The notes: generated by a model from the letters alone, not told the origin. A stretch of DNA of 57,347 bases from Chlorobiota bacterium (GCA_028287785.1 JAQBOZ010000031.1:1-57347); one strand, 5' to 3'; counted from the stretch's first letter, positions 44,742-54,319 are shown. A program made the numbers and translations.

Positions 44742-44796
44742 GGGGATCGCCCGGTTTCGCGCATGACGCGGCTTCGGGCGATCCCCTCGTCGTTTT
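44742..44796 (+). terminator. Terminator after the permease genes
   Basis: A perfect 12-bp stem (GGGGATCGCCCG, 44742-44753, paired with 44775-44786) with a 21-base loop, then TCGTCGTTTT. It lies between convergent genes. Confidence 0.72.
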
Positions 44797-44807
44797 GCCA
44801 CCGTCGT

Positions 44808-46115
44808 TCAGAATACCTGATTGAGCCGGATGATCAGCCGTGGATCGCGGAAGATATCGGTGCGGAACGCATAGCCGATTCTGAACTGTCCCGCCGGCGT
44901 CCCGACGTAGATGCCGGGAGAATAAAGGAAGAGCGCCGGGTCGGTGGGGATGCCGGCCAAGGGGCCCGCTGCGCTGTCGGCGGTGGTTACCGCGCCGAAG
45001 TCGTTTGAAAAGATTACCCGGAGATTGTGCAGAAACCTGCTGTCGGCGAACGGCGCGATCAGCAGATCGGTCTGCAACAGCGCCATCCGATTCCCCTGGT
45101 AGGCGTTCTGCGGATATCCCGGAAGCGTTCCCCATCCACCGATCGTAAAGAGCTTCTGCAGCGGCGCCGCGCCGGTCGCGCTCCCCACGCGACCGTGAAC
45201 GGCGAGGGAGAGCCATGGGTCGATCGCCACGGTCTTCAATCGGAGATCGAGCACGTACTGTGCAAACCTTCCATCCAGCGATCCCCATTCCGCCTCGGTT
45301 TCAAGGCCGAACTCCGTTTCGCTCCAGCTTCTCAGGCTCATAAAGTCCATCACCAGCCCCACGGCAGCGGAGGTCAGGCGCCCTTCCTGAATTCCCTGAA
45401 CGTCGCGGAACGGTTGTTTCGGGCCGAAGAGCGACCAACCCACCTCGCGCCGCGAGTTTATATAACGATCGCTCCGGAATTCCCCCCTGACGCCGATTCT
45501 GGGGCTCAGGAACTGCTCGATCGAAAGTGAGTAGCCCTTCCGCTGATAGTAATCGCGGGAATCCACGCCGGCCAGCAGCGCGTCCAGACTGTTCTCGAAA
45601 CGCTCCACCTTCCAGGCATCGCGCGTGTCGGTCAGGATATGCCCCTCACCGCCGATCCTGAGCGGCGTGGTGGTGGAGAGGAAATCCCTGCTCAACCCGC
45701 CATAGACCTGCCAGTAATGCGAGCCGAACGCGTAGCCGAACCCGAAATATCCCTGAATCCGCTTTTCCAGGAACTGCGTCGCCGGCAGATTATCTCCCAC
45801 GCCCAGAAAAAAACCGTCGGCCCTGTCGTAGTTGAGGAGAAATGGGGGGGAGTCCTCCATTTTGAGCAGCGGGCGCCGGGCAAAATTCGTTGGAAACTCC
45901 GGCGACCAGCTTCCGGGAAGATGCTCGGGGAGCGGATGTGTCTCGTCGCGACGAAATGTGGTGTCCCGTCTGATCGCGATGCTGTCGAAAAGCCGTTTAT
46001 CGCGGAGAACGAGGCGTTTCGCTGCGGAATCGACCGATGGCTGGGCGCGTAGAAGGGAGGCCGCAGTAAGAATGAAAAGCGTCGCGAGCAGTGAAATCCG
46101 GTATCGATTGTTCAT
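44808..46115 (-). CDS. Omp85-like outer-membrane beta-barrel protein
   Basis: 435 residues from the ATG at 46115, which gives a signal peptide (MNNRYRISLLATLFILTAASLLRA). After a polar N-terminal part comes a barrel with alternating strands (YFGFGYAFGSHYWQVYGG, GLSRDFL, RIGVRGEFRSDRYINSR). The block FTIGGWGTLPGYPQNAYQGN, then MALLQTDLL, resembles the GG-x-LRGY segment of Omp85/BamA-type barrels, and the protein ends IIRLNQVF with terminal Phe, an outer-membrane insertion signal. No POTRA domains are recognisable, so it is closer to the barrel-only surface-antigen type. Role unknown. Convergent with the permease operon, divergent from the TetR gene. Confidence 0.75.
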   Translation of the reverse strand: MNNRYRISLLATLFILTAASLLRAQPSVDSAAKRLVLRDKRLFDSIAIRRDTTFRRDETHPLPEHLPGSWSPEFPTNFARRPLLKMEDSPPFLLNYDRADGFFLGVGDNLPATQFLEKRIQGYFGFGYAFGSHYWQVYGGLSRDFLSTTTPLRIGGEGHILTDTRDAWKVERFENSLDALLAGVDSRDYYQRKGYSLSIEQFLSPRIGVRGEFRSDRYINSRREVGWSLFGPKQPFRDVQGIQEGRLTSAAVGLVMDFMSLRSWSETEFGLETEAEWGSLDGRFAQYVLDLRLKTVAIDPWLSLAVHGRVGSATGAAPLQKLFTIGGWGTLPGYPQNAYQGNRMALLQTDLLIAPFADSRFLHNLRVIFSNDFGAVTTADSAAGPLAGIPTDPALFLYSPGIYVGTPAGQFRIGYAFRTDIFRDPRLIIRLNQVF

Positions 46116-46459
46116 GCTGATCAACAATGTTCGTGAACGGGGAGACCACCGGGAGTGGCGTATCGGGGGCTGGCGGAGGGAATTTGTCCGTGTAAACGCC
46201 CGTGGCCGGCGCCGGTTTAACCTCACGGCAACAATTCTTCACCCGCGCAATGACGATCGATCCCCCCGTTTTATCCGAAATATCACTATTTCCAGCTCTT
46301 CACCGAAAGGACCCGACCTCCACGCAACTGTTTACAACTCATAACTTGCGGAGATGGACCGCCATTCCTATGTTCGTACTGTTCGGTCGGAAAATGACTC
46401 GCTGGTCAGTATGTGAACCATGAGTGAAAAACAAAGGCTCGACAGCTTTTACCCCTCCA
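46116..46459. other. Intergenic region between the barrel gene and the TetR gene
   Basis: 344 bases between divergent genes, without a credible gene. It must contain promoters for both. The only marked structure is the TetR-type inverted repeat near 46395. Confidence 0.5.
46395..46408. promoter_or_regulatory. Candidate TetR operator
   Basis: TGAC-TCGCTG-GTCA, a 14-bp partial palindrome of the form often bound by TetR/AcrR repressors, 51 bp before the regulator's ATG. A GTTCGGTCGG stretch just upstream (46381-46390) may be a second half-site. Autoregulation of the efflux operon would be the expected role. Confidence 0.4.
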
Positions 46460-47161
46460 ATGGATAACAATATCACGCAGATCTCGCGAAGAGATAGAGA
46501 GAAACTGGCTCGTCGGCGGGAGATAATCCAGGCGGCGCGGACGGTGTTTGCCCGCAAGGGTTTCAACGATACAAAGCTGGAAGACGTTGCCGAGCTGGCG
46601 GAGTTCGGCAAGGGAACGCTGTACAACTATTTCACGAACAAGGAAGCGCTCTTCCAGGTTGTGCTGGAGGATTCCTTCGAGGCGCTGAAGCTGATTGCCG
46701 AGCGGACGTTGCAGAGCGACGCGCCGTTTCCGGAGAAGATCGACAGGTTTATCCGCGAGGAGCTGACCCTGTTCTTCAACAATCTGGAGGCCGTGCAGCT
46801 GTTCATCAGGGAGTCCCACCACCTGCGTGGGGGAAACCCTTTGATGCATTTGATGCCGCAACTTCTCGGAATCGTGGCCGATACGATCGCTGCCGAACAG
46901 ACCAGGGGGACGGTGATGAACGATGTCCAGCCGATGGCGCTGGCGATCATCCTGATCAACATGCTGATGGGGCAGTTCAACTGCCGCGTGCTCGGCCGGC
47001 TCTCCGATCCCCGAAGCTGCGTTCAGGCGGACAGCGCGAACGACCCGCACATGAGCCTTTCAAAGATCTTCGCGGACCTCACCCCTCAGGATATCGAACG
47101 CGAAGTAGCCGATGCCACCAGATTGATTCATGCCGTTTTCTTCAACGGTATAGCACGATAA
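46460..47161 (+). CDS. TetR/AcrR-family transcriptional regulator
   Basis: 233 residues from the ATG at 46460 (MDNNITQISRRDREKL). The DNA-binding domain covers about residues 18-65: REIIQAARTVFARKGFNDTKLEDVAELAEFGKGTLYNYFTNKEALF, seen here in the pieces IIQAARTVFARKGF, TKLEDVAELAEFGKGTLY and NYFTNKEALF. The C-terminal part is helical and lacks a recognised ligand pocket. It is the first gene of the efflux cluster, 63 bp before the tolC-like gene, and probably represses it until a toxic compound or metabolite binds. A GTG at 46424 would lengthen the protein by 12 residues. Confidence 0.92.
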   Translation: MDNNITQISRRDREKLARRREIIQAARTVFARKGFNDTKLEDVAELAEFGKGTLYNYFTNKEALFQVVLEDSFEALKLIAERTLQSDAPFPEKIDRFIREELTLFFNNLEAVQLFIRESHHLRGGNPLMHLMPQLLGIVADTIAAEQTRGTVMNDVQPMALAIILINMLMGQFNCRVLGRLSDPRSCVQADSANDPHMSLSKIFADLTPQDIEREVADATRLIHAVFFNGIAR

Positions 47162-47224
47162 CAGAACCATACTTATCGGCTGGAGGGAAATCTTCCGCCG
47201 TACATCAGCCCGAGAGTCCGTCTC

Positions 47225-48595
47225 ATGAAGAAGATACTCATCACGTTAGCAGCATTCTTAACGCTACCGGTGCTTGCCTCCGCGCAGGACACCACCCGCC
47301 TCTCGCTTGGAGACGCGATCAATGCGGCCATCAAGACCAATCGCGATCTGCAGATCGCGCGGATCATGATCGCCAACTCTGAGGCGCAGATCGACGAAGC
47401 GTATGCGACGGCCTATCCATCGCTGACGCTCACCTCCAGCTACCAGCGGAATCTTCAGCGCCAGGTGTTCTATTTCCCCGGCGCCGATGGGATCACCCGG
47501 CCGATCAAGATCGGATCGGATAATGTGCTGGGGGCCGACGCCACCGTGAATCAGATCGTCTACAACGGCGCGCTTTCCACGGCGGTTGAGGCGGCCAAGG
47601 AATATGGCAAGATCTCGCGGCAGTCACTTCGCACGCAGGCCGGACAGACCGTGCTCGATGTGAAACGCGCGTACTACACCGCCCTGTTTGCCCGCGAGGC
47701 ACTGCGGGTGAACGAGACGTTGCTGGCAAACGCCGAGGAGAACCTGAAGAACGCGCAGTTGCAGTTCAAGGTGGGGCTCCGTCCGGAGTTCGACGCGATC
47801 CGCGCGGAAGTTCAGGCGGCGAACCAGCGCCCGGTGGTGATACAGTCCCGCGATAACTATCAGCAGGCGATCGACAATCTGAGGCTGGTGGTCGGCATTA
47901 CCGGCGACAACCCGATTGCGCTCACCGAGAGCCTTACGCGGCCGGTATCGCTTGACAAGGTGGAGCCGTCGGTGGCGGAGGCCAGGACGATTCTCGACAG
48001 GAACAACGCGCAGCTCCAGACGCTGAAGCTGAACGAGAAGGTGAACGAGCTGCTTGTGAAAATCAAGAAGGCCGATTATCTCCCCTCGGTCTCCTTCATC
48101 GGCCGCTACAGCCTCTCCACGCAGTTCGATAACGTGTCGGACATCAGCTTTCAGCCGACATCCTTTGTGGGGCTGAACCTGAGCTACAACCTCTTCAGCG
48201 GCTGGAGGACAGACGCGCAGGTGAAGGAGGCGCAGTTTCAGGTGGAGCAGAGCAAGCTGCGGTACGATCAGGCAGCGCAGGCGCTCTCCACGCAGCTTGG
48301 AATCGTGCTGAGGAAGGTGGACTACGCGCGCCAGAGGATCTCCACGGGCGATCTCACGATCAACCAGGCACAGCGCGCCTATACCATCGCCACAACCTCC
48401 TACAGGGCGGGGACCGGCACGCAGCTTGCCATCAACGACGCCGATCTGGCGCTGGCGCAGGCAAAGCTCAATCAGCTCAACGCCGTATACGATTTCGATA
48501 TGGCGCTCTCGGAAGTGGAAGGGTTGCTCGGTGATCATTATCAGCTTACCGACGACAACGCCAACATCAAATACGAGGCCGTGCCCGGACAGTAG
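47225..48595 (+). CDS. TolC-family outer-membrane efflux channel
   Basis: 456 residues. Signal peptide (MKKILITLAAFLTLPVLASA) followed by two repeated OEP domains: the first includes LSLGDAINAAIKTNRDLQIA, EAQIDEAYATAYPSLTLTSS and DVKRAYYTALFAREALRVNE; the second LSYNLFSGWRTDAQVKEAQ, GIVLRKVDYARQRISTGDLT and YRAGTGTQLAINDADLALAQ. This is the trimeric duct through which the RND pump ejects its substrate across the outer membrane. First structural gene of the operon. Confidence 0.94.
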   Translation: MKKILITLAAFLTLPVLASAQDTTRLSLGDAINAAIKTNRDLQIARIMIANSEAQIDEAYATAYPSLTLTSSYQRNLQRQVFYFPGADGITRPIKIGSDNVLGADATVNQIVYNGALSTAVEAAKEYGKISRQSLRTQAGQTVLDVKRAYYTALFAREALRVNETLLANAEENLKNAQLQFKVGLRPEFDAIRAEVQAANQRPVVIQSRDNYQQAIDNLRLVVGITGDNPIALTESLTRPVSLDKVEPSVAEARTILDRNNAQLQTLKLNEKVNELLVKIKKADYLPSVSFIGRYSLSTQFDNVSDISFQPTSFVGLNLSYNLFSGWRTDAQVKEAQFQVEQSKLRYDQAAQALSTQLGIVLRKVDYARQRISTGDLTINQAQRAYTIATTSYRAGTGTQLAINDADLALAQAKLNQLNAVYDFDMALSEVEGLLGDHYQLTDDNANIKYEAVPGQ

Positions 48596-48670
48596 TTCCG
48601 GTGCGGGCCGATCACCCTGATAGATTGAAGAACGTTCAACACAGACAACAATACCAGAGAGATAGTCACC

Positions 48671-49735
48671 ATGAAGAAGGTGCTTGCAGTAATTATCACG
48701 ATTGTGATCGTCGGCACGATGGTCTTTATCCTTCGCAACAACAAGGCGAAGAGCAACGAGAAGTCCAAAGTTCCGCCCCCCAAGGCATTTGCCGTCACGG
48801 TTGCGCCGATCACGGTTGAAACCGTCAGCGACGATCTTTCGCTGGTGGGGACGATCGTCGCCAATCGCGAGGTATCCGTTACCTCCGAAACCCAGGGTCG
48901 CGTCAGGGCCGTGGGGCCGCGCGTGGGGGACCATGTCTCCGCCGGCGCAACGATTGCCCGCGTCGACGACGAATTGAAGTCCGCCGCCGTGGCGAACGCG
49001 CAGATCAACTACGACAAGGCCAAGACCGATCTGGACCGCTACAAGCTCCTCCAGAGCGAGAGCCAGGGGGGCGTTGCCGATATCCAGGTGCAGAACATGT
49101 ACCAGGCGATGAAGGGGGCTGAGACACAGTTGACGATAGCGCGTCGCCAGCTTCGCGATACCCGCATCACCTCGCCGATCTCCGGCGTCGTGACCGCGCG
49201 GCCGATCGAGATCGGGACCTCGCTTGCGCCGGGAACGCCCGTGATCACGATCGTCGATATCTCCCAGCTCAAGGTGAAGGTGAATGTGCCGGAGGAGGAT
49301 GTCTTCAAGCTGAAGGATGGCGATCGCGTGGAGATCTCCACCGATGTCTATCCCGGCGTGACATTCAACGCCCGCGTGACGATGATCGGCGCCAAGGCGG
49401 ACGAGGCGCATACCTATCCGGTGGAGGTGACCCTTTCCAACACCTCGGAGCATCCGCTGCGGGCGGGGATGTTCGGTCGCGTTCACTTTATCTCCATCCC
49501 CAGCCATAGCGCGCAGTTCCTGCCGCGCGAGGCGCTCCTCGGCAGCATCAAGAACGCCCAGGTCTACGTTGTGGAGAACGGCGTGGCGAAGGTGCGGAAC
49601 ATCGAGGTGGGACAGGAAGTCGGGACGAAGATCGAGGTGCTGAAGGGTCTGTTGCAGGGTGACAAGGTGGTCGTCAGCGGCCAGAACAACATCCGCGACG
49701 GAGCACAGGTCACCGTGACGAACCAGAATCCGTAA
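48671..49735 (+). CDS. RND efflux periplasmic adaptor (membrane fusion protein)
   Basis: 354 residues. An N-terminal membrane anchor (MKKVLAVIITIVIVGTMVF) leads to the split lipoyl domain (VSVTSETQGRVRAVGPRVGDHVSAG and TRITSPISGVVTARPIEIG; the hairpin between them runs from about residue 100 to 155). Beta-barrel and membrane-proximal domains follow (LKVKVNVPEEDVFKLKDGDRV, HPLRAGMFGRVHF, KVVVSGQNNIRDGAQV). The coiled hairpin is short, as in many MexA-like or HAE1-type adaptors. It joins the TolC-like duct to the inner-membrane pump. Confidence 0.94.
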   Translation: MKKVLAVIITIVIVGTMVFILRNNKAKSNEKSKVPPPKAFAVTVAPITVETVSDDLSLVGTIVANREVSVTSETQGRVRAVGPRVGDHVSAGATIARVDDELKSAAVANAQINYDKAKTDLDRYKLLQSESQGGVADIQVQNMYQAMKGAETQLTIARRQLRDTRITSPISGVVTARPIEIGTSLAPGTPVITIVDISQLKVKVNVPEEDVFKLKDGDRVEISTDVYPGVTFNARVTMIGAKADEAHTYPVEVTLSNTSEHPLRAGMFGRVHFISIPSHSAQFLPREALLGSIKNAQVYVVENGVAKVRNIEVGQEVGTKIEVLKGLLQGDKVVVSGQNNIRDGAQVTVTNQNP

Positions 49736-49869
49736 GCCCGATATCCGCGACCGGGAGCGGGGCGTCCCGTGCGGGATGCTTCTCCGGCCTTGGCCGGGGA
49801 GAACCCCGATCATCCCTCCCGGTCTCGTGCGCTACACAGTGAACAAAGAACGCTCAAATAGATAGAGTC

Positions 49870-52800
49870 ATGACACTTACCGAATTATCAATCAAGCGCC
49901 CCACGCTGGTCGTCGTGATCTTCGCGGCGCTTGGAGTGCTCGGCCTCTTCAGTTTCGCGCAGCTCAAGTACGAGCTGCTGCCGAAGATCAGCCCGCCGGT
50001 CGTGACCATTGCGACGGTCTATCCCGGTGCTTCCCCGAGCGAGGTCGAGGCATCCGTCACGAAGGTGATCGAGGACGCAGTATCGGGGCTGGACAAGATT
50101 CAGGACGTCCGGTCGAGCTCCCGCGAGGGAGTATCGTTCGTGACCATCCAGTATCTCCAGTCCGCCAATATCGATTTCGCGTTGCAGGACGCGCAGCGGA
50201 AGGTGGGAGAGGTGCTTGGCCGCCTTCCCGAGGGAGTCAAGAGCCCCACGCTCTCCAAGTTCGCCCTGGATGAGATCCCCGTGCTTCGCATGGGCGTCAC
50301 CAGCACGATGCCGGAGAAGGAGTTCTACCAGTTCCTGAAGGACCGGATCAAGCCGCAGATCTCCAAGGTGCCCGGCGTTGGAAATGTGACGCTGGTGGGC
50401 GGAAACGAGCGGGAGATCCAGGTGAATCTTCATGAGGATGCTCTCATCGGCTACGGGCTTTCCCTGGCCGCGGTGACGCAGACGATCAAGGCATCGAACC
50501 TGGATTTCCCGACCGGCAACATCAAGGATGCCGATGGGCAGTTCGTGGTCCGTATCGCCGGCAAGATCGCATCGATCTCGGAGCTCAGGAATCTTGTCGT
50601 CGGCAAGTCGCGCGCCGGGGGCGATGTCAAGCTGAGCGATGTGGCCGATGTGCAGGACGGGCAGAAGGAGGATCAGACGATGAGCCGCATCAACAATGTG
50701 AGCGCCATCGGTATCCTTGTGCAGAAGCAGTCGGACGCCAACTCGGTGGATGTCAGCAAGCTGGTGCGCGTGGAGCTGAAGAAGCTGGAGCTTTCCAACA
50801 AGAGCGCGAATCTGAAGTTCGACGTGGCGCAGGATGGTTCACTCTTCACGGTGGACGCGGCCGACGCGGTGACGCACGATCTGTTTATCGCGGTCATCCT
50901 GGTGGCCTGCGTGATGCTCCTGTTCCTCCACAGCCTGCGGAACTCGGTGATCGTGATGGTCGCCATTCCGGCGTCGCTCATCTCCACGTTTATCGCGATG
51001 TATGCGTTCGGGCTGACGCTCAACCTGATGACGCTGCTGGCGTTGTCGCTGGTGGTCGGCATCCTGGTGGATGATTCGATCGTGGTGCTGGAGAACATCT
51101 ACCGGCGGCTTGAGCTTGGCGATGACCAGCGGACGGCGGCGCTTCGCGGTCGTAACGAGATCGGCTTTGCGGCCCTTTCGATCACGCTGGTGGACGTTGT
51201 CGTGTTCCTTCCACTTACGCTTGTGCAGGGGCTTGTGGGGAATATCCTTCGGGATTTCGCGCTGGTCGTCGTGGTCAGCACGCTCCTCAGCCTCTTCGTC
51301 TCCTTCACGGTCACGCCGATGCTCGCCTCCCGGTTCTCCAGGCTTCAGCATCTCACCAAAGAGACGCTGATGGGACGCTTCGGGCTCTGGTTCGAGGGGC
51401 AGTACGACAAACTCACGGCGTTCTATGTGGGCATCCTCGGCTGGTGCCTGCGGCATCGCTGGGTGGTGTTTGTCTCGACGCTCGTCCTGTTGTTCGGCTC
51501 GTTCGCGCTGGTGGGATTCGGCTTCGTCGGCGGTGAGTTCATCACGCAGTCCGATCGTGGCGAGTTCGCCGTATCGATCGAGCTGCCGCCGGGCGCGACG
51601 CTTGCACAGACGAACCGGATCACGCAGCAGGTGGAGCGGACGGTGCTGGAAATGCCCGAGGTCAACAAGGCGTTCGTGAACGTCGGTGCGTCGAGCGAGG
51701 GGCTGGTGGGGCAGACCTCGAACAACAACGCGGAGTTGAACGTCGCTCTGGTCCCGAAGGAGCAGCGCGTCAAGTCCACCGATGATGTTGCCGAGGCGAT
51801 CAAGCAGAAGGTGGGAGATATCCCCGGAGTGAAGGTGCGTGTCAACCCGATCGGCATCTTCGGCACGGCCAACCAGACGCCGATTCAGATCGGCGTGGTG
51901 GGAGCAAACCTCGACTCCGTCCGTTTCGCCGCGAATGTCGTGGCGGATCTGGTCAGGAAGATCCCCGGCGCGGCCGATGTCCGTCTCTCGTCCGAGGATG
52001 GAAAGCCTGAGACGCGCGTCCAGATCGATCGCGAGAAGATGGCCTCGTTCGGGCTTTCGCTCGCCGAGGTGGGCGCAACGCTCCGGCTGGCACTCAGCGG
52101 CGACGACGACGCGAAGTTCCGCGACGCGGGGAACGAGTACGATATCAGGATCATGCTTGATGAGGCGGATCGTTCCCATACGGCCGATGTATCGAACCTC
52201 AGCTTTATCACGAGGACCGGCGCGCAGGTGCAGTTGAAGCAGTTTGCGTCGATCATCCAGACCACCGGGCCGACGATTCTTCAGCGGAAGGATCGCAATC
52301 CGACGGTCAACGTGCTGTCGCAGGTGATCGGCCGGCCCACCGGCACGGTCGGCGGTGAAATCCAGAAGGCGATTGCCGCCACGAAGCTGCCTGCCGGCGT
52401 CGAGATCGCCTACGACGGTGATCTGAAGAACCAGGGAGATGCCTTCGGGAGCCTTGGTGCTGCGCTCATGGCGGCCATCCTCTTCGTCTATATGGTGATG
52501 GTGGCGCTCTATAACTCCTATCGCTATCCGTTCGTGGTGCTCTTCTCGATCCCGGTGGCGATCATCGGAGCATTGCTGGCGCTGGCGTTGACGGCCAAGA
52601 CGCTCAACCTCTTCTCCATCCTTGGGGTGATCATGCTTATCGGGCTGGTGACGAAGAACGCGATCCTGATCGTCGACTTCACCAACCGGCTGCGGGAGGA
52701 GGGGGCAAGCGTTCGCGATGCGCTCATGGAAGCCGGGCGCGAGCGTCTCCGTCCAATTATCATGACCACGGCGACGATGATCTTCGGCATGTTCCCGATC

Positions 52801-53052
52801 GCCCTTTCGACAAGCGCGGGTGCAGAATGGAAATCCGGCCTTGCGTGGGTGCTGATCGGCGGTCTTACCAGCTCGCTCCTTCTGACGCTGGTGCTGGTTC
52901 CGGTTGTCTATTCTACACTTGACCAGACGCTGGACTGGATCGGGAGCACGTCCCGCCGCGCTATTTCCGGGCTCTCCGGAGGGAAGAAAAGCGCTGTGGA
53001 TGAGGCGAAGCCGGTTGCCGCCGCGCTCGATCTGAAGCCGCAGAACAACTGA
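49870..53052 (+). CDS. RND multidrug efflux pump, AcrB/HAE1 type
   Basis: 1060 residues, the usual size. Twelve membrane helices in two halves with large periplasmic loops (MTLTELSIKRPTLVVVIFAAL start; ATVYPGASPSEVE; SRFSRLQHLTKE before the second half). The proton relay is intact: D401-D402 in GILVDDSIVVLENIYRRL and K929 in IGLVTKNAILIVDFTNRL. The DDSI motif and lack of metal-binding Met residues put it in the hydrophobe/drug group rather than CusA. The 134-bp spacer before it holds two hairpins (near 49762-49779 and 49780-49803) that lack T runs and might affect mRNA stability. The operon closes with a strong terminator. Confidence 0.95.
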   Translation: MTLTELSIKRPTLVVVIFAALGVLGLFSFAQLKYELLPKISPPVVTIATVYPGASPSEVEASVTKVIEDAVSGLDKIQDVRSSSREGVSFVTIQYLQSANIDFALQDAQRKVGEVLGRLPEGVKSPTLSKFALDEIPVLRMGVTSTMPEKEFYQFLKDRIKPQISKVPGVGNVTLVGGNEREIQVNLHEDALIGYGLSLAAVTQTIKASNLDFPTGNIKDADGQFVVRIAGKIASISELRNLVVGKSRAGGDVKLSDVADVQDGQKEDQTMSRINNVSAIGILVQKQSDANSVDVSKLVRVELKKLELSNKSANLKFDVAQDGSLFTVDAADAVTHDLFIAVILVACVMLLFLHSLRNSVIVMVAIPASLISTFIAMYAFGLTLNLMTLLALSLVVGILVDDSIVVLENIYRRLELGDDQRTAALRGRNEIGFAALSITLVDVVVFLPLTLVQGLVGNILRDFALVVVVSTLLSLFVSFTVTPMLASRFSRLQHLTKETLMGRFGLWFEGQYDKLTAFYVGILGWCLRHRWVVFVSTLVLLFGSFALVGFGFVGGEFITQSDRGEFAVSIELPPGATLAQTNRITQQVERTVLEMPEVNKAFVNVGASSEGLVGQTSNNNAELNVALVPKEQRVKSTDDVAEAIKQKVGDIPGVKVRVNPIGIFGTANQTPIQIGVVGANLDSVRFAANVVADLVRKIPGAADVRLSSEDGKPETRVQIDREKMASFGLSLAEVGATLRLALSGDDDAKFRDAGNEYDIRIMLDEADRSHTADVSNLSFITRTGAQVQLKQFASIIQTTGPTILQRKDRNPTVNVLSQVIGRPTGTVGGEIQKAIAATKLPAGVEIAYDGDLKNQGDAFGSLGAALMAAILFVYMVMVALYNSYRYPFVVLFSIPVAIIGALLALALTAKTLNLFSILGVIMLIGLVTKNAILIVDFTNRLREEGASVRDALMEAGRERLRPIIMTTATMIFGMFPIALSTSAGAEWKSGLAWVLIGGLTSSLLLTLVLVPVVYSTLDQTLDWIGSTSRRAISGLSGGKKSAVDEAKPVAAALDLKPQNN

Positions 53053-53078
53053 TCGCACACAGCTCAGGTTGAATTAAA

Positions 53079-53117
53079 CAAATGCCACGAGGAGTTAATT
53101 CTCGTGGCATTTGTTTT
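53079..53117 (+). terminator. Terminator of the efflux operon
   Basis: Perfect 13-bp stem (CAAATGCCACGAG, complement at 53101-53113) with a nine-base loop and TTTT after it, 26 bp past the pump's stop. Confidence 0.85.
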
Positions 53118-53663
53118 GCTGCTTATTCCAATGTCCTCGATCATCCATTCGTTACGTCATTGTCTATTGGAAATCTGCCGTCCCTCGGGATTTGAATTGT
53201 CAGGTATTGTTGGAATTATGGCGGCAACATTCCAAACTGGCAGGCCTTGCATTTCGAATTGTTTGATCAGAAGAAAAATTGTGGGCACCACTATTGCAAT
53301 AGCTTGGATGCTGGTGTAACTTAGCTGGCGTAGAAGAGTTAACAGACAGGCCACGATAGATATGCGAGGGTTTGTCGGTGTCCAGAGTGTAATCGGGCCC
53401 GATCCGATGTCGCTTACTCCATACCACCAGGCGCATTCCAGATGCGTCTCGTGTTCACAGGCTTCCCCCCAAGCCGTAATCTCCCCATTCGACATTCTCA
53501 ATTTCTCATAGCACGGCCGTGCCGTGGCGTTTCGGTTATGAACGCATGCACGGGGGTTTGTACAGGTCGGCGAAAACGCGGAGGTCCAATTCCGGTCCTA
53601 TGGCTGTCCAGCTATATTGACCTCACTTCCCGCGAATTTCAATCATTTATCAGGAGGTTACGA
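53118..53663. other. Gene-poor stretch between the efflux operon and the surface genes
   Basis: About 545 bases, less GC-rich than the genes around it. The longest open frame (minus strand, 53157-53501) has one hydrophobic stretch (AIAIVVPTIFLLIKQ) but no start context or recognised family. The right end must hold the promoter for the T9SS gene. Confidence 0.5.
53652..53657 (+). promoter_or_regulatory. Strong Shine-Dalgarno site
   Basis: AGGAGG, six bases before the ATG at 53664. It fixes the start of the small T9SS gene and is one of the few perfect sites in the window. Confidence 0.7.
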
Positions 53664-54266
53664 ATGCAACACCGTGCCCCGTTTACTGCGGTGATGTGCG
53701 CTGTAGCGGTGTCGTCGTTCGGGCTGCTGGCTACCGTGCCGGCAAATGCCCAGAACGCTCTGATTCCCTGGTCCGTCGTTGGGACGGGAGGAGTCATTGG
53801 CGCCAGCGATGGTAGTACGGTACTATCCGCTACCATCGGACAGCCGATCATCGGGCCGGCCTCGGATGGCCCGCTTCAATTGCAACAGGGTTTCTGGCTC
53901 CCTATTCAGTCAGTCGCCGATGTCGAGCAGGATGTCGCCCTTGCCTCTGAAGAGGGGATGTTCAGGCTCCATAACTTCCCCAATCCCGTCTCCACCTCGA
54001 CCACTATTCGCTACACTCTTCCAGAGATGAGCCATGTGACCTTGGAGATAGTCGATCTCGTCGGCAAGCGCGTGACTCGCCTTGTCGATGATTGGCAGAA
54101 CCAAGGCGAGCAGCAGACCGTCTGGAACGGAATGAATGCATCGGGGGAGCCCGCAAGCGGCGGGATGTATCTCTACATCCTTACCGTGGAACCGGCCGGA
54201 AGCAGTGGCAGGCTTACCGGTGGTGGCGTCCGGACGGAACGCCGGAAGATGCTCATCGTGCGGTAA
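53664..54266 (+). CDS. Small T9SS-sorted surface protein
   Basis: 200 residues. Signal peptide (HRAPFTAVMCAVAVSSFG, cleavage near ANA), then a short domain with the motif seen in many small Bacteroidota exported proteins (WSVVGTGGVIGASDGSTVL, SATIGQPIIGPAS, LQLQQGFWLP). The C-terminal 85 residues are a T9SS type A domain: FRLHNFPNPVSTSTTIRYTL, VTLEIVDLVGKRV, GMYLYIL and final KMLIVR. The start is fixed by a perfect ribosome site. It is followed 53 bp later by the tail-fibre-like gene, and the two are probably one transcript; such pairs are common, so this protein may act with its large neighbour at the surface. Confidence 0.85.
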   Translation: MQHRAPFTAVMCAVAVSSFGLLATVPANAQNALIPWSVVGTGGVIGASDGSTVLSATIGQPIIGPASDGPLQLQQGFWLPIQSVADVEQDVALASEEGMFRLHNFPNPVSTSTTIRYTLPEMSHVTLEIVDLVGKRVTRLVDDWQNQGEQQTVWNGMNASGEPASGGMYLYILTVEPAGSSGRLTGGGVRTERRKMLIVR

Positions 54267-54319
54267 TACACGCTTGAGCCTAATACGCGACAGCACATCC
54301 CTTCATAATAGTTATCGAT

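Noticed and set aside
50839-53058. 739-codon open frame opposite the RND pump gene
   Set aside because: Antisense shadow of a certain gene; His/Arg/Asp-rich and without motifs. The same applies to the antisense frames at 47624-49813, 40420-42237, 43595-44764, 8629-9507, 1628-2623, 27154-28743, 37183-38100 and 4576-5973.
53157-53501. 114-codon minus-strand frame with one hydrophobic stretch
   Set aside because: No ribosome site, low GC and no confident family; it may be a remnant of a membrane protein but the evidence is too thin.
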